From: Streptomyces hayashii
GTDB lineage: Bacteria; Actinomycetota; Actinomycetes; Streptomycetales; Streptomycetaceae
Assembly: GCF_024539815.1 (NCBI RefSeq)
Contig: NZ_JAHHIU010000014.1
Span: forward strand, 1-48,847
Direction: 5' to 3'
DNA: 48,847 nt
Shown: one piece after another, positions 31,251 through 45,175 of the stretch
Layout: every line of letters begins with the position of its first letter
Numbering within the stretch: position 1 is the first letter of the stretch
Notes under the pieces: generated by a model
What the model was told of the DNA's origin: nothing
Databases searched by the model: none
What the model saw: the letters and a program-made list of their open reading frames with translations, nothing else
Made by a program: the position numbers and the translations under genes

Positions 31251-33578
31251 TCAGGCCGGGCGCAGCCAGACCGTCGACAGCGGGGGCAGGGTCAGGCGGA
31301 CGGTCGCCGGGTGGCCGTGCCGGCCCTGGGGCTCCGGCTTCACCGGTTCGGGGCCGGTGACGCCGCTGCCTCCGTACGCGGACGCGTCGGTGTTGAGCGC
31401 CTCGTGCCAGGCCGGCACGTCGTCGGGGACGCCCAGCAGGTAGTCAGGGCGCACGACCGGAGAGAGGTTGCTGACGCACAGCAGCGGGGAACCCTCGGCG
31501 TCGTGGCGCAGGAACGCGAAGACGTTGTCCTCGGCCGCGTCGCCGACCACCCACTGGAAACCGGCGGGGTCGGTGTCCAGCTGCCAGAGCGCGGGCGTCG
31601 CCCGGTAGACGGCGTTGAGATCGCGCACCAGGTCCCGGACGCCCCGGTGGTCCGCCTCGGCCCCGTACGCCGGATCCAGCAGCCACCAGTCGGGGCCGTG
31701 CGCCTCCGACCACTCCGCGCCCTGGGCGAACTCCTGCCCCATGAACAGGAGTTGCTTGCCGGGGTGGGCCCACATGAACGCCAGATAGGCCCGCAGCCCG
31801 GCGCGCTGCTGCCACCAGTCGCCGGGCATCTTCGACACCAGCGAGCGCTTCCCGTGGACCACCTCGTCGTGCGAGATGGGCAGCACGTAGTTCTCGCTGT
31901 ACGCGTACACCATCGAGAACGTCATCTCGTGGTGGTGGTACCTGCGGTGCACCGGCTCATGGCTCATGTAGTCCAGCGAGTCGTGCATCCAGCCCATGTT
32001 CCACTTCAGCCCGAAGCCGAGCCCGCCGAATCCGCTCGGCCCCGGCTGGTCGGTGGCCCGTGTCACGCCGTCCCAGGCCGTGGACTCCTCCGCGACGGTG
32101 ACGACGCCGGGACTGCGGCGGTACACCGTCGCGTTCATCTCCTGAAGGAACGCCACCGCGTCCAGGTTCTCCCGGCCGCCGCGCTCGTTCGGCGTCCACT
32201 GGCCGGGCTCGCGCGAGTAGTCGAGGTAGAGCATCGAGGCGACGGCGTCCACCCGCAGCCCGTCGATGTGGAACTCCTCGCACCAGTACACCGCGTTGGC
32301 CACCAGGAAGTTGCGCACCTCGCGCCGGCCGAAGTCGAACTCCAGCGTCCCCCAGTCCGGGTGCGCGGCCCGCAACGGGTCCTCGTGCTCGTACAGCGGG
32401 CGTCCGTCGAACTCGGCGAGGGCCCATTCGTCGCGCGGGAAGTGCGCCGGCACCCAGTCCATCAGGACGCCGATGCCGGCCCGGTGCAATGCGTCCACCA
32501 GGTACTTGAAGTCGTCCGGTGTGCCCAGCCGGGCCGTGGGCGCGTAGAAACCGGTGACCTGGTAGCCCCAGGAGCCGCCGAAGGGGTGTTCGGCGACCGG
32601 CATCAGCTCGACGTGCGTGAAGCCCAGGTCCTTGACGTAGGCGGGCAGCTGGTCGGCGAGCTGGCGATAGGTGAGGCCGGGCCGCCAGGACGGCAGATGG
32701 AGCTCGTACACCGAGAACGGGGCCTGGTGCACGGGTATCTCGGCCCGCCGGGCCAGCCACTCCCCGTCGCCCCACTCGTGGTGCGAGGCGGTCACGATCG
32801 ACGAGGTCGCCGGCGGGACCTCGGTTCGCCTGGCCATCGGGTCGGCGCGCAGGGTGTGCGAGCCGTCGGGCCGGGTGATGTCGAACTTGTACAGTTCGCC
32901 CTCGCCGACCCCGGGCACGAACAGCTCCCACACGCCCGTCGAGCCGAGCGAGCGCATGGGGAACCCCGTGGGGTCCCAGAAGTTGAACGAGCCGGCCACC
33001 CGGACCCCGCGCGCGTTCGGGGCCCACACGGAGAAACCGGTGCCGCTCACCCCCTGGTGGACCCGGGGGTGCGCGCCGAGCACCGTCCACAGCTCCTCGT
33101 GCCGGCCCTCGCCGATCAGGTGCAGGTCCAGCTCGCCCAGCGTGGGCAGGAAACGGTAGGCGTCCTCGGTCTCCACGGTCGTGTCGTCGTAGGCCACGAG
33201 CAGCCGGTGGACCGGGACCTCCGTCAGGGGCAGCAGGCCGGAGAAGAAGCCGTCGCCGTCGTCCTGGAGCTCGGCGCGCAGATCGCCCGCGAGCACCGTG
33301 ACGGACCGGGCGTAGGGGCGCAGCGCCCGGAAGACGACCCCGCCGGGCACGGGATGCGCGCCGAGCACCGAGTGCGGGGCGTGGTGGGAGCCGTGCAGCA
33401 GACGCTCGCGATCGTCGGCGCCCAGCGCGGGGGACACCGCCGGCGCGGGGGACGGGACGGGCGCGGGAGGCGGAGCCGCAGCGGATGTCGTGGCCGCGGG
33501 GGACGGAGCCGGCGCGGGTTCGTCGGCGGGGTTCTCGTTCTTCCCGTCGGCCTTGTCGACCTTCTTCGGGGGAGTCAC
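31251..33578 (-). CDS. glgB: 1,4-alpha-glucan branching enzyme
   Basis: A 775-residue GH13_9 enzyme that makes alpha-1,6 branches in glycogen-like glucan. A Pro/Ala-rich N-terminal extension of about 50 residues ([20 protein letters not shown]) is followed by the N1 and CBM48 domains ([32 protein letters not shown]) and the catalytic barrel: nucleophile Asp in [18 protein letters not shown], acid/base Glu in [11 protein letters not shown] and [18 protein letters not shown] at 33578 has GAGGAGG about 9 nt upstream. Last gene of the glgE-treS-mak-glgB group, 13 bp after mak; it branches the linear glucan made by GlgE. Confidence 0.97.
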   Translation of the reverse strand: MTPPKKVDKADGKNENPADEPAPAPSPAATTSAAAPPPAPVPSPAPAVSPALGADDRERLLHGSHHAPHSVLGAHPVPGGVVFRALRPYARSVTVLAGDLRAELQDDGDGFFSGLLPLTEVPVHRLLVAYDDTTVETEDAYRFLPTLGELDLHLIGEGRHEELWTVLGAHPRVHQGVSGTGFSVWAPNARGVRVAGSFNFWDPTGFPMRSLGSTGVWELFVPGVGEGELYKFDITRPDGSHTLRADPMARRTEVPPATSSIVTASHHEWGDGEWLARRAEIPVHQAPFSVYELHLPSWRPGLTYRQLADQLPAYVKDLGFTHVELMPVAEHPFGGSWGYQVTGFYAPTARLGTPDDFKYLVDALHRAGIGVLMDWVPAHFPRDEWALAEFDGRPLYEHEDPLRAAHPDWGTLEFDFGRREVRNFLVANAVYWCEEFHIDGLRVDAVASMLYLDYSREPGQWTPNERGGRENLDAVAFLQEMNATVYRRSPGVVTVAEESTAWDGVTRATDQPGPSGFGGLGFGLKWNMGWMHDSLDYMSHEPVHRRYHHHEMTFSMVYAYSENYVLPISHDEVVHGKRSLVSKMPGDWWQQRAGLRAYLAFMWAHPGKQLLFMGQEFAQGAEWSEAHGPDWWLLDPAYGAEADHRGVRDLVRDLNAVYRATPALWQLDTDPAGFQWVVGDAAEDNVFAFLRHDAEGSPLLCVSNLSPVVRPDYLLGVPDDVPAWHEALNTDASAYGGSGVTGPEPVKPEPQGRHGHPATVRLTLPPLSTVWLRPA

Positions 33579-33591
33579 GTGCGGAGCCTCC

Positions 33592-34992
33592 TCAAGGCAG
33601 GTCTGGGGCGGCGAGGCGATGTATCGCGGACAGGGGGACGGGGAGCCAGTCGGGGCGGTGCCGGGCCTCGTAGACGACCTCGTAGACCGCCTTGTCCGTC
33701 TCGTAGGCGCGCAGCAGCACCGGGTCGGTGCGCGGATCGGCGCCCGCCGCCTCGGCGTAGCCGGAGCAGTAGGCGGCCCGGCAGGCGTGCGCCCAGCCGG
33801 GATCCGGCGGGTCCGCCGAGTGGGCCGCGTAGTCGAAGGAACGCAGCATGCCCGCCACGTCCCGCACGGCCGGCTGCGGCATCCGCCGCTCGGCCAGCGG
33901 CCGGGCCGGCTCCCCCTCGAAGTCGATCAGCGTCCACTCGCCGGCGGACGTGCGCAGGCACTGCCCGAGGTGCAGGTCGCCGTGGACGCGCTGGGCGGTC
34001 CAGGTGCGGCCCTCGGCCGCGAGGTCGGCCAGGGCCGTGAAGGCGGTGCGCAGCGCGGGCGCGTAGGGGCGCAACGACGGCACCGCCTGGGCGGCCGCGT
34101 CGAGCCGCTCCGTCATGCCGTCCACCATCGGTCCTATCTGGGAGTGCCCCAGCGTCGCCGTGGGCAGCGCCCGGGCGAGCGCCCCGTGCACCTCGGCCGT
34201 GGCCCGCCCCAGCGCCCGGGCCTCGGCGACGAAGTCCTCGCCCTTGGCCAGCTCCCGCAGCGCCAGCTCCCAGCCGTCCGCCGCGCCCTGCAGATAGGGC
34301 TGGAGCACCCCCAGCACGTAGGACTCGTCCTCGCCCTGGCCGTCGTCGCCCTGGCTCTCGCCGAGGTCGGCCTGGAGCCACGCCGTCGGTGCGGGCACCC
34401 TCGGGCAGCCTTCGCGGGCCAGCGCCAGCGGCAGCTCCAGGTCGGGGTTGACGCCCGGCACGACACGGCGCAGGAGCTTGAGGATGAACGTATCTCCAAA
34501 GACGACGGACGAATTCGACTGCTCGCCCGTCAGCCGGCGCGGGACCAGTCCCGACCGGATCTCCTGCCCCGGGTCCCGCTCGCAGCGCAGCGCGCCGACC
34601 CGGGCCCTGGTGCGCAGCGCCTCCAGCAGCACCTCGGCGGGCCGGGCGTCGTACAGGGCGTCGAAGACGGTCCGCCCGGTCAGCGGCCCCTGGGTCACGT
34701 GCCCGATCAGCGCGGGCGCCAGCCGGGGCGGCAGCGCCTCGCGGGCGCCGAGCAGCAGCTGGTAGCAGTCACCGGGCCCCGGGCCCTGACGGGCGCGCAC
34801 CAGCAGGTGGTACAGCCCGAGCCTGGAGTCGGCCGGCAGCAGCTCGGTCGCCGCCACCAGCGAGAACCCGGTGATCGGACGCCCCTTCCCGGCGAACCAG
34901 CGCTGCCGTGGCAGCCACTCGCGCAGCAGCGGATCCAGCGACCCGAGGAGGCCGGGGACTGTCTTGCCGGAGAGCGTGACCGTTTCCGCCAT
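33592..34992 (-). CDS. mak: Maltokinase (Pep2/Mak)
   Basis: A 466-residue kinase that phosphorylates maltose to alpha-maltose 1-phosphate with ATP, the substrate of GlgE. Visible elements: [14 protein letters not shown] (ATP-binding Lys), the aminoglycoside-kinase-like catalytic loop [12 protein letters not shown] and [16 protein letters not shown] with the metal-binding Asp. Length typical for the actinobacterial Pep2 family. In some mycobacteria TreS and Mak form a complex; here they are separate genes with a hairpin (35041-35077) between them, so expression of mak and glgB may be partly separate. Start ATG 34992 with AAAGGAA about 10 nt upstream. Confidence 0.95.
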   Translation of the reverse strand: MAETVTLSGKTVPGLLGSLDPLLREWLPRQRWFAGKGRPITGFSLVAATELLPADSRLGLYHLLVRARQGPGPGDCYQLLLGAREALPPRLAPALIGHVTQGPLTGRTVFDALYDARPAEVLLEALRTRARVGALRCERDPGQEIRSGLVPRRLTGEQSNSSVVFGDTFILKLLRRVVPGVNPDLELPLALAREGCPRVPAPTAWLQADLGESQGDDGQGEDESYVLGVLQPYLQGAADGWELALRELAKGEDFVAEARALGRATAEVHGALARALPTATLGHSQIGPMVDGMTERLDAAAQAVPSLRPYAPALRTAFTALADLAAEGRTWTAQRVHGDLHLGQCLRTSAGEWTLIDFEGEPARPLAERRMPQPAVRDVAGMLRSFDYAAHSADPPDPGWAHACRAAYCSGYAEAAGADPRTDPVLLRAYETDKAVYEVVYEARHRPDWLPVPLSAIHRLAAPDLP

Positions 34993-35040
34993 GGCGTCGC
35001 ATTCCTTTCCCCGCGGGGGTCGGGGTGTTACTCATGCGTG

Positions 35041-35077
35041 CCCCGGGCGGGGCAGGGGAAACCGCCCCGCCTCGGGG
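35041..35077 (-). terminator. Hairpin between treS and mak
   Basis: A near-perfect 13-bp stem with one bulge (35041-35053 with 35064-35077; CCCCGGGCGGGGC against GCCCCGCCTCGGGG) lies 3 bp past the treS stop. It may terminate or attenuate transcription from treS into mak-glgB. Confidence 0.65.
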
Positions 35078-35079
35078 TT

Positions 35080-36780
<1,701 letters not shown>

Positions 36781-36815
36781 GGCGGTCTGGAGCCTCCGAT
36801 CGGCGGTGATGCGGG

Positions 36816-38771
36816 TCACCGGACGTGGAACACGTGGGCGGGCGTCCGGCCCGGCTCAAGGCGCACGTAGTTCGTCCTGCTCCAGGCGTAGGTCTCGCCC
36901 GTCAGTTCGTCGCGCACGGACAGGGTTGCGCCGTCGTCCAGGCCGAGTTGCGGCATGTCCAACGACACCGTGGCCTCCTGGGTGTGGTGGGGGTCGAGGT
37001 TGGCGACCACCAGAACCGTGTTCGAACCCGTCCGCTTGCTGTACGCGATGACGGAGGGGTTGTCCGTGCCGTGGAAGCGGAGATTGCGCAGCCAGTGCAG
37101 GGCCGGGTTGGCCCGCCGGATCTCGTTGAGCCTGGTGATCAGCGGGGCCAGGCTGCGGCCCTCGCGCTCGGCCGCTTCCCAGTCACGGGGTTTGAGCTGG
37201 TACTTCTCGGAGTCCAGGTACTCCTCGCCGCCCTCCCGCAGGGGGGTGTTCTCGCACAGCTCGTAGCCGCTGTAGAGGCCCCAGGTCGGGGAGAGGGTCG
37301 CGGCCAGGACCGCCCGGACCTCGAAGGCGGGCCGGCCGCCGTGCTGAAGATAGGCGTGCAGGATGTCCGGGGTGTTGGCGAAGAAGTTGGGCCGCATGTA
37401 CGAGGCGGACTCGCCCGACAGTTCGGTCAGGTAGTCGGTGAGCTCTTCCTTGGTGTTGCGCCAGGTGAAGTAGGTGTAGGACTGCTGGAAGCCGATCTGG
37501 GCCAGGGTGTGCATCATCGCGGGGCGGGTGAACGCCTCGGCGAGGAAGATCACGTCCGGATCGGTGCGGTTGACGTCCGCGATGACCCGCTCCCAGAAGA
37601 CGACCGGCTTGGTGTGCGGGTTGTCCACCCGGAAGATCCGCACCCCGTACGACATCCAGTGCCGCAGCACGCGCAGGGTCTCCGCGACCAGACCCTTCAT
37701 GTCCGCGTCGAAGGCGAGGGGGTAGATGTCCTGGTACTTCTTCGGCGGGTTCTCCGCGTAGGCGATCGTCCCGTCGGGCCGGTGGTGGAACCACTCGGAG
37801 TGCTTGTGCACCCAGGGGTGGTCGGGGGAGCACTGGAGGGCGAAGTCGAGGGCGATCTCCAGCCCGAGTTCGCGCGCCCGCTCCACGAAGGCGGCGAAGT
37901 CCTCCAGCGTGCCCAGATCCGGGTGGACGGCGTCGTGGCCGCCCTCCGGCGAGCCGATCGCCCACGGCACGCCCACATCGTCCGGCCCCGCGTTCAACGT
38001 GTTGTTGCGGCCCTTGCGGAACGTCGTGCCGATCGGGTGGATCGGCGGGAGGTAGACGACGTCGAAGCCCATCCTCGCGATGGCCGGCAGCCGGCGGGCG
38101 GCGGTGCGGAACGTGCCGTGCGGACGCTCCGGGGTGCCCTCCGAGCGCGGGAAGAACTCGTACCAGGACCCGTACAGGGCCCGCTCCCGCTCCACCAGCA
38201 GCGGCAGCGGCTCGGAGGCCGTCACCAGCTCGCGCAGCGGCCGCCGGTCGAGCAGCGCGGTCACCTCCGGCGTCAGCGCCGCGGCGTACCGTTCGGCGAC
38301 CGGGGCCGAGTCGTCGAGCAGCTTCTTCGCCGCGTCCCGCAGCAGGGTGCGCTCCGGACCGCGTGGGGCCCGGGCGGCCGCCCGTTCGTGGAGCCGGCCC
38401 CCTTCCTCCAGCACCAGACCGACGTCGATGCCCGCCGGGATCTTCACGTCCGCGTGCCGGCGCCACGTGGCGATCGGATCGCTCCAGGCCTCCACGGTGT
38501 AGATCCACCGGCCCATGGCGTCCAGCGTCACATCGGCGCCCCAGCGGTCCGTGCCGGGGGCGAGCTCCCGCATCGGCGTCCAGGGCCCGCGGTCGCCGTC
38601 CGGGTTCTTGAGGACCACGTTGGCGCCGATGGCGTCGTGGCCCTCGCGGAACACCGTCGCGGAGATCCGCACCGTTTCCCCGGTCACGGCTTTCGCCGGC
38701 CGCCGGCCGCACTCCACGCGCGGTTCGACGTCCCGGACCGGGATCCGGCCGATCGCCCTGGTGGACTTCAC
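36816..38771 (-). CDS. glgE: Alpha-1,4-glucan:maltose-1-phosphate maltosyltransferase
   Basis: A 651-residue GH13_3 enzyme that adds maltosyl units from maltose 1-phosphate to the non-reducing end of alpha-1,4-glucan. An N-terminal domain ([22 protein letters not shown]) precedes the barrel with nucleophile Asp in [12 protein letters not shown] and acid/base Glu in [12 protein letters not shown]; the maltose-phosphate site residues around [14 protein letters not shown] are conserved with the S. coelicolor enzyme. GTG at 38771 has GGAGG at 8-nt spacing. First gene of the group; compared with the S. coelicolor locus, a glycogen phosphorylase gene that I recall next to glgE there is not present here. 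Confidence 0.97.
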   Translation of the reverse strand: MKSTRAIGRIPVRDVEPRVECGRRPAKAVTGETVRISATVFREGHDAIGANVVLKNPDGDRGPWTPMRELAPGTDRWGADVTLDAMGRWIYTVEAWSDPIATWRRHADVKIPAGIDVGLVLEEGGRLHERAAARAPRGPERTLLRDAAKKLLDDSAPVAERYAAALTPEVTALLDRRPLRELVTASEPLPLLVERERALYGSWYEFFPRSEGTPERPHGTFRTAARRLPAIARMGFDVVYLPPIHPIGTTFRKGRNNTLNAGPDDVGVPWAIGSPEGGHDAVHPDLGTLEDFAAFVERARELGLEIALDFALQCSPDHPWVHKHSEWFHHRPDGTIAYAENPPKKYQDIYPLAFDADMKGLVAETLRVLRHWMSYGVRIFRVDNPHTKPVVFWERVIADVNRTDPDVIFLAEAFTRPAMMHTLAQIGFQQSYTYFTWRNTKEELTDYLTELSGESASYMRPNFFANTPDILHAYLQHGGRPAFEVRAVLAATLSPTWGLYSGYELCENTPLREGGEEYLDSEKYQLKPRDWEAAEREGRSLAPLITRLNEIRRANPALHWLRNLRFHGTDNPSVIAYSKRTGSNTVLVVANLDPHHTQEATVSLDMPQLGLDDGATLSVRDELTGETYAWSRTNYVRLEPGRTPAHVFHVR

Positions 38772-38846
38772 CTTTGCACCTCCGCTTAGCTGAAATTGGC
38801 TTCATTCGCCCGGAGTTGGGCGACCGACCCGCGCTGGCGCGGGGTG

Positions 38847-39146
38847 CTACGTCTCCGCGGGCAGGCGGGGAAGGGACGACGTCACCGAGAGCCGCGTGAC
38901 GCCGTTCCTGCGGCCGGTCCCCCTGCGCTCCCGCAGGCGGCCGTCGGCGGCGGTCCGCAGATACTGCTCGGCGGCGTCCGCGGCCTCCCGTGCGCAGCGC
39001 TTGCCCATCAGCACGCACAGGGTGTACCCGCAGTCCTCGAAGGCGGCCCGTGCCGAGCGGTCGCCGGGATGCGCGAGCATGGCCCGCTCCCAGGCCCGGT
39101 AACCCCGCAGGGTTCTGGCGACTTCGGTCTTCGCTGGTTGCAGCAT
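38847..39146 (-). CDS. DUF5133 domain protein
   Basis: A 99-residue protein of the Streptomyces DUF5133 family, function unknown. Helical and soluble, with MLQPAKTEVARTLRGYRAWERAML at the start and the family core CGYTLCVLMGKRCAREAADAAEQYL; the C-terminus is basic. Start ATG 39146 has AAAGGTGA about 9 nt upstream; the frame stays open further up. It is divergent from the RsbW-like/glgX pair and next to glgE, a position that may reflect stress- or development-linked control of glycogen. Confidence 0.75.
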   Translation of the reverse strand: MLQPAKTEVARTLRGYRAWERAMLAHPGDRSARAAFEDCGYTLCVLMGKRCAREAADAAEQYLRTAADGRLRERRGTGRRNGVTRLSVTSSLPRLPAET

Positions 39147-39440
39147 CGCGCTGTTCACCTTTCGGGAGTTCACGAGGTACGCCGCCCGAGACGAGCGGAT
39201 CGGCCCTTTCCGCAGAGGTGCGAAAACGTCCAACCTCCCGTGGCCTTCACTTATGGTGCACGGCGCATCACCCAACGTCCTGTTGGATCTTGGTTGTGGT
39301 GCGCTCGTGTTGCACGAATGGCGTAGCAGCCCCACTGTGGTTGTGACTCTGAAGCGATTACCGCTCACGCTTCGTGTCGGGGACCCCGGCCCGTCGGGCC
39401 GAGGAGGAGTGTGAGCCTCGCCGGTGAGGAGCGAACGACG
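39147..39440. other. Divergent intergenic region upstream of the RsbW-like gene and glgX
   Basis: 294 bp without a gene. It has a low-GC stretch near 39247-39345 (several TTG/GTTGTG runs, unusual here) and GAGGAGG at 39401-39407 just before an alternative GTG start at 39411. A hairpin CCCCGGCCCG-TCGGGCC is at about 39384-39402. Promoter elements could not be fixed by eye; the AT-rich part is the likely site. Confidence 0.4.
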
Positions 39441-39946
39441 ATGAAGACCGCAGTCCCCTGCTACTACCACCTCGACGTGGACGTCAGTCCGGAACGGGTC
39501 GGACAGGTCAGGCGCATCCTGGCCGCCCACCTGACGCACTGGGACCTGGAGACGCTCGTCGAGCCCGTCTGCCGCGGGGCGGAGATGCTGCTGAAGGCCA
39601 TCGACGAACACGCGCAGGACAAGCACACCTCGATCGAGATGTGGTGGAACGGCCAGCACCTGATCACCGCGATCGGCGGCGACGACCGCGAGCTGCGCCC
39701 CGACCTCGACCTTCGCGCCTGCCTGGAGCGCATCGCCGCCATGAGCGACGGCTGGGGCTGCTGCGCCACCGGCACCGGCAGCAAGGTCATCTGGTTCTCC
39801 CAGCGGGCCCGCGCCGGCGAGCGCGTGCCCCGCGTGCCGACGGCGCCGTCCCCCAGCCTGAGGGAGGGGCTTCAGGTGCCCCGCGCCCTCGTCATGGCCG
39901 ACGTGGCCGCCCGGGCCGACGAGGAGCTCGTCCTGGAGGCCGCCCG

Positions 39947-39950
<4 letters not shown>
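39441..39950 (+). CDS. Degenerate RsbW/SpoIIAB-like ATPase-fold protein
   Basis: A 169-residue protein whose layout resembles the GHKL anti-sigma/ATP-binding family: an N-terminal YYHLDVDVSPERVGQVRRIL, an N-box-like helix LVEPVCRGAEMLLKAIDEHA, then IEMWWNGQHLITAIGGDDREL in place of the G1 box and AMSDGWGCCATGTGSKVIWFSQ as the last strand. The Asn that binds Mg in active members is missing from the N-box helix, so ATP binding is doubtful. ATG 39441 with GAGGAG 10 nt upstream is preferred over GTG 39411. Its stop overlaps glgX (GTGA), so it is made together with the debranching enzyme. Function unknown; a partner-binding regulator is a guess. Confidence 0.7.
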
Positions 39951-42100
<2,150 letters not shown>

Positions 42101-42103
<3 letters not shown>

Positions 42104-42158
42104 GCGCCCCGCGTGCCGCGACGCCCGGGGACGGGCCCGGCCGTCCCGGCGGCGCTCA
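42101..42158. terminator. Two-way terminator that includes both stop codons
   Basis: TGAGCGCC (42101-42108) pairs with GGCGCTCA (42151-42158); the TGA stops of glgX and of the VOC gene are the two ends of this stem. An inner hairpin CCGGGGACGG / CCGTCCCGG with one bulge stabilises it. Confidence 0.65.
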
Positions 42159-42959
42159 GCGCTGCCGGTGCGAGGTCACCGTGAACTGGGCGCCGTCCGG
42201 GTCCCGCAGCACCGCCTCCCGGGCGCTCTCCACGAGCACGCTGCCGCCGTGCTTCTCCGCGGCGCGGGCGCAGGCGGTCACGTCCGCCACGGCGAAATGG
42301 ACCTGCCAGTGCGGCCGGATCGTGGGGTCGGGCGCGGCCTCCAGCGCTCCCGACTCGATCCGGGCCACCACGTCGCCCCTGCTGCGCAGCACGACCTCGC
42401 CGGCCTCGTAGTGGACCTCGCAGCAGCCGGGGCGGTCGGTCGCCCAGTCGAGGATCTCGCCGTAGAAGATGGCCGAGTCGAAGGCGTCGCGGGTGTGCAG
42501 CCTGACGAAGGCGGGCGCCGCCTGCCGCCAGGCCTCCCAGTTTCCGATCAGCTCGCCCTCCCAGATGCCGAAGGTCGCGCCGTCCCGGTCGGCCAGCAGG
42601 GCCGCCCGGCCCGGCGGCAGGGAGATGGGCCCCACGGCCACCGTCCCGCCGCGCTCCCGCGCCCGGGACGCCGCGTCGTCCGCGCTGGGCACCGCGAAGT
42701 ACGGCGTCCAGGCGACCGCCATCTGCCACATCGAGGCGACGGCGGCGATCCCCGCGACCGGTACGCCGCCCACCAGGGCCGTGCGGAAGTGGTCGCCGAG
42801 CGTGCCCCGCAGCCACTTCCAGCCCAGCACTGCCTGGTAGAAGTCCTGGGTGGCCTCCAGATCGCGGCTGGTCAGACTCACCCAGCAGGGAGCGCCGAAG
42901 ACGGAGTGCGTGGAGACCGTGCCGCGGGCTCCGGGGGCGGATGTCGAGTGATGGTTCAT
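42156..42959 (-). CDS. VOC-family (glyoxalase-like) two-domain protein
   Basis: A 267-residue protein with two vicinal-oxygen-chelate modules, the first starting HSVFGAPCWVSLTSRDLEATQDFYQAVLGW and the second APAFVRLHTRDAFDSAIFYGEILDW. Members include glyoxalases, dioxygenases and resistance proteins; the substrate here cannot be told. His/Glu metal ligands are not complete in an obvious way, so it may bind rather than turn over a ligand. ATG 42959 chosen from the MNHHSTSAPG start with AGGAA upstream. Convergent with glgX. Confidence 0.83.
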   Translation of the reverse strand: MNHHSTSAPGARGTVSTHSVFGAPCWVSLTSRDLEATQDFYQAVLGWKWLRGTLGDHFRTALVGGVPVAGIAAVASMWQMAVAWTPYFAVPSADDAASRARERGGTVAVGPISLPPGRAALLADRDGATFGIWEGELIGNWEAWRQAAPAFVRLHTRDAFDSAIFYGEILDWATDRPGCCEVHYEAGEVVLRSRGDVVARIESGALEAAPDPTIRPHWQVHFAVADVTACARAAEKHGGSVLVESAREAVLRDPDGAQFTVTSHRQR

Positions 42960-43103
42960 GGCGCTCGCGTTCCTGGTCTGTCGGCCGGCGGGCGGGGGAG
43001 AGGGACTGCCACCAGTGTCCGGCCGTACCGGGCCCGGCCGCCTGCCGAGGACCCGGGTGGTTCGATGGAGGGGCGGCACGAGTACCGCGCAGACCACAGC
43101 CGA

Positions 43104-43128
43104 AACGGCCCGGATCGTCCGGGCCGTT
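43104..43128 (-). terminator. Terminator after the sigma factor gene
   Basis: An 11-bp stem AACGGCCCGGA / TCCGGGCCGTT (43104-43114 with 43118-43128) with a 3-nt loop lies 49 bp beyond the sigma-factor stop and upstream of the VOC gene. Confidence 0.75.
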
Positions 43129-43176
43129 CGAGCCGTTCGGGTGAGCCGGGCCGGGTGGGGCGCCGGGCGGCGGGTG

Positions 43177-43980
43177 TCAGTCGGGGCCGGCCTCGGTCTC
43201 GGCGGTGATCTCCTCGCGCAGCCTGGCGAAGCAGCCGCTCAGCAGCCGGGAGACGTGCATCTGCGAGATGCCCAGCTGCTCGGCGATCCGGCTCTGTGTC
43301 ATGCCCGCGAAGAACCGCAGGTAGAGGATGGTCCGCTCGCGCTCCGGCAGGGCCCGCAGGCACGGAGCGACGGCCACCCGGTCGATGACGGTGTCGTAGC
43401 CGGGGTCGGGATGCCCGAGGGCGTCCTCAAGCGCATAGCCGTCCGTGCCGGGCAGCTCGGCCTCCAGCGACAGGGCGGTGAAGCACTCCAGCGCCTCCGC
43501 GCCGGTGCGCACCTCGTCCTCGGTGAGCTGCGCGTACGCGGCTATCTCGGCGATCGTCGGAGCCCGGCCCGGAGTCGTCTGCGCCAGTTCCTTCGCCGCG
43601 TGCCGCACCCGGTTGCGCAGGTCCTGGACCCGGCGGGGCACGTGCAGCGTCCACATGTGGTCGCGGAAGTGCCGCTTGATCTCACCGGTGATCGTAGGCA
43701 CCGCGTACGCCTCGAAGGCGCGGCCGCGGTCGGGGTCGTAGTGGTCGACGGCCTTGACGAGCCCCAGCGCAGCCACCTGGTAGAGGTCTTCCAGGGCCTC
43801 GCCGCGCCCGCGGAAGCGGACGGCGATCCGCTCGGCCATGGGCAGCCACAGCCGGACCAGCTCGTCCTTGAGCGCCTGGCGCTCCGGCCCTGCGGGAAGC
43901 CCGGCGAGACGCTCGAAGGACTCGGTGGTGTCCGGGGCGTCGTCATGGGGGTGCTGCTTCGTTCGGACGGTGGTACGCAT
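43177..43980 (-). CDS. SigB/SigF/SigG-type stress sigma factor
   Basis: A 267-residue group 3 sigma factor. Region 2 is visible from MAERIAVRFRGRGEALEDLYQVAALGLVKAVDHYDPDRG to EIKRHFRDHMWTLHVPRR, region 3 contains PTIAEIAAYAQLTEDEVRTG, and region 4 LPERERTILYLRFFAGMTQSRIAEQLGISQMHVSRLL supplies the -35-binding helix-turn-helix. The family is normally held inactive by an anti-sigma factor of the RsbW type; none lies next to it, though a degenerate RsbW-like protein lies 3 kb away with glgX. ATG 43980 has GGGAGG at 8-nt spacing. Which member of the Streptomyces SigB-like set it is cannot be told. Confidence 0.93.
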   Translation of the reverse strand: MRTTVRTKQHPHDDAPDTTESFERLAGLPAGPERQALKDELVRLWLPMAERIAVRFRGRGEALEDLYQVAALGLVKAVDHYDPDRGRAFEAYAVPTITGEIKRHFRDHMWTLHVPRRVQDLRNRVRHAAKELAQTTPGRAPTIAEIAAYAQLTEDEVRTGAEALECFTALSLEAELPGTDGYALEDALGHPDPGYDTVIDRVAVAPCLRALPERERTILYLRFFAGMTQSRIAEQLGISQMHVSRLLSGCFARLREEITAETEAGPD

Positions 43981-44619
43981 CACGCGCGCCTCCCTCAGGA
44001 GGGTTGCCGATGAACGGGGGGACACCGTGGGAAACGCGCACTCGGAAAGGTTCGGGCGACACCCGGGGCCGGCCGTTCGGCAGGTCCCACGGACGTGCCT
44101 CCTGTCCGAAGCACTTCCCTGCAAATGCCCACGGAAGGGTGCCTCAAAACAGTTTTACCCTATTTGTCTCCTCTCGCTCCTCGTGTCGCTCCCCGCGCCT
44201 CTTCGACTCCCGCTCGGGCGGATCGCCTCGGCCGCGCAGAGCGTGGTCCGCCGCTCGAACCTGCTCAGGTCCTGCCCGATCGCCCGAACGGGGGGTCTGC
44301 GCCGTGCGCGAGGCCGCCGGCATGACCCTCCGGTGGCCGCCCGCTCCTTGGACGGGGCGGACCGGTCCTGCGACCGGGTGGGAGTGGTGCGCCGCGGCCT
44401 CCTCGCTCCCGGTCCGGCCGTCCCGTCGACGCGGCCCGGGGACGTGATGTGCGGCACGCCGGGGAAAGGCCTTTCGAGGCCTGTCGGCCGATTGTGCCTG
44501 CGCACGGCTTGATCAGCGATCAAAGGGGGTGAATTCCCTGGCCACAGCGCATTCTGCTCATTTGACAGTGCGATCGGCGCACGGATAGGAAGCAGCCGGT
44601 AGAAGTCGAGAGGTGGACT
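43981..44619. other. 639-bp intergenic region upstream of the sigma gene
   Basis: No gene is supportable. It contains an A/T-rich island with the dyad AAAAC-A-GTTTT (44146-44156) next to TTACCC, about 175 bp upstream of the sigma gene; the minus-strand GGGTAA resembles a SigB-type -10 but lacks a matching -35. Near the other end are a perfect dyad TTGATC-AGC-GATCAA (44509-44523) and the promoter listed at 44562-44591. The middle (44165-44460) is GC-rich and featureless. Confidence 0.6.
44562..44591 (+). promoter_or_regulatory. Promoter for the unknown gene at 44620
   Basis: A consensus -35 TTGACA (44562-44567), 18-bp spacer and TAGGAA -10 (44586-44591) stand about 28 bp before the GTG start at 44620. 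This fits housekeeping (HrdB-type) Streptomyces promoters. The TTGATC-AGC-GATCAA dyad lies 39-53 bp upstream of the -35 and could be an activator site. Confidence 0.55.
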
Positions 44620-45141
44620 GTGCACGAGCCGAACGTGGTCGGGGACTGGCTGGAGTACGACGAGTACGCCGGTCTGCGGGTCCGCGTCCACCGACTGGAA
44701 CAGAGCGAGCCGCCGCGGGGGCGTGACGACGCCGCGGAGGGGCTGACCTATTTCTGTCTGCGGGTGACCGTGGAGAACCGGGGCGCCCTGCACTCCACGA
44801 TCCACCTGGAGGACGGTCAGATCGACGTGCGGCTCGGGCCCGACGGCGAGAGCGCCTTCATCGACTGGCGCAACTCGCAGTTCATCGAGGGTTTTGACGT
44901 CTATCCGCTGCGCCGGGTGACCGCCGTGCTGTACGCCGCGGGACCCGAGGCGTCCCTCGGCCAGGTGGACGTCCAGATCCAGCTGCGCGTCGACGACGAC
45001 TGGGCCGACCGCCGGCTGTGGACGGGCGGCATCGGGCTGCACGAGGGCTCCGGCGGCGCCCAGGCCGGCGCGGGACGCGACAGCCTGGCCCGCCAGGTGA
45101 GCAACTTCCTGCGCGACCAGGCGGAGGAGGGCACCGCCTGA
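44620..45141 (+). CDS. Hypothetical protein, beta-rich, function unknown
   Basis: A 173-residue soluble protein without signal peptide or membrane segment. Alternating polar/aliphatic runs such as LTYFCLRVTVENRGALHSTIHLED and RVTAVLYAAGPEASLGQVDVQIQLRVDDDW suggest an immunoglobulin-like beta-sandwich; it ends in a helix, SLARQVSNFLRDQAEEGTA. I do not recognise a named family. GTG 44620 has GAGAGG about 7 nt upstream and a consensus promoter precedes it. Convergent with hemC. Confidence 0.8.
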   Translation: MHEPNVVGDWLEYDEYAGLRVRVHRLEQSEPPRGRDDAAEGLTYFCLRVTVENRGALHSTIHLEDGQIDVRLGPDGESAFIDWRNSQFIEGFDVYPLRRVTAVLYAAGPEASLGQVDVQIQLRVDDDWADRRLWTGGIGLHEGSGGAQAGAGRDSLARQVSNFLRDQAEEGTA

Positions 45142-45175
45142 CGGACGCGGCGCCCTGCGGGGTGCGGCGGACGGG

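Noticed and set aside
39411..39440. GTG 39411 as start of the RsbW-like gene
   Set aside because: Its ribosome site is only 3-4 nt away, whereas ATG 39441 has GAGGAG at 10 nt and gives the expected family-like start MKTAVPCYYHLD.
44146..44180. SigB-type promoter reading toward the sigma factor (GGGTAA on the minus strand)
   Set aside because: No G-N-N-T element lies 14-16 bp upstream of it, so the site was described only as an A/T-rich dyad.
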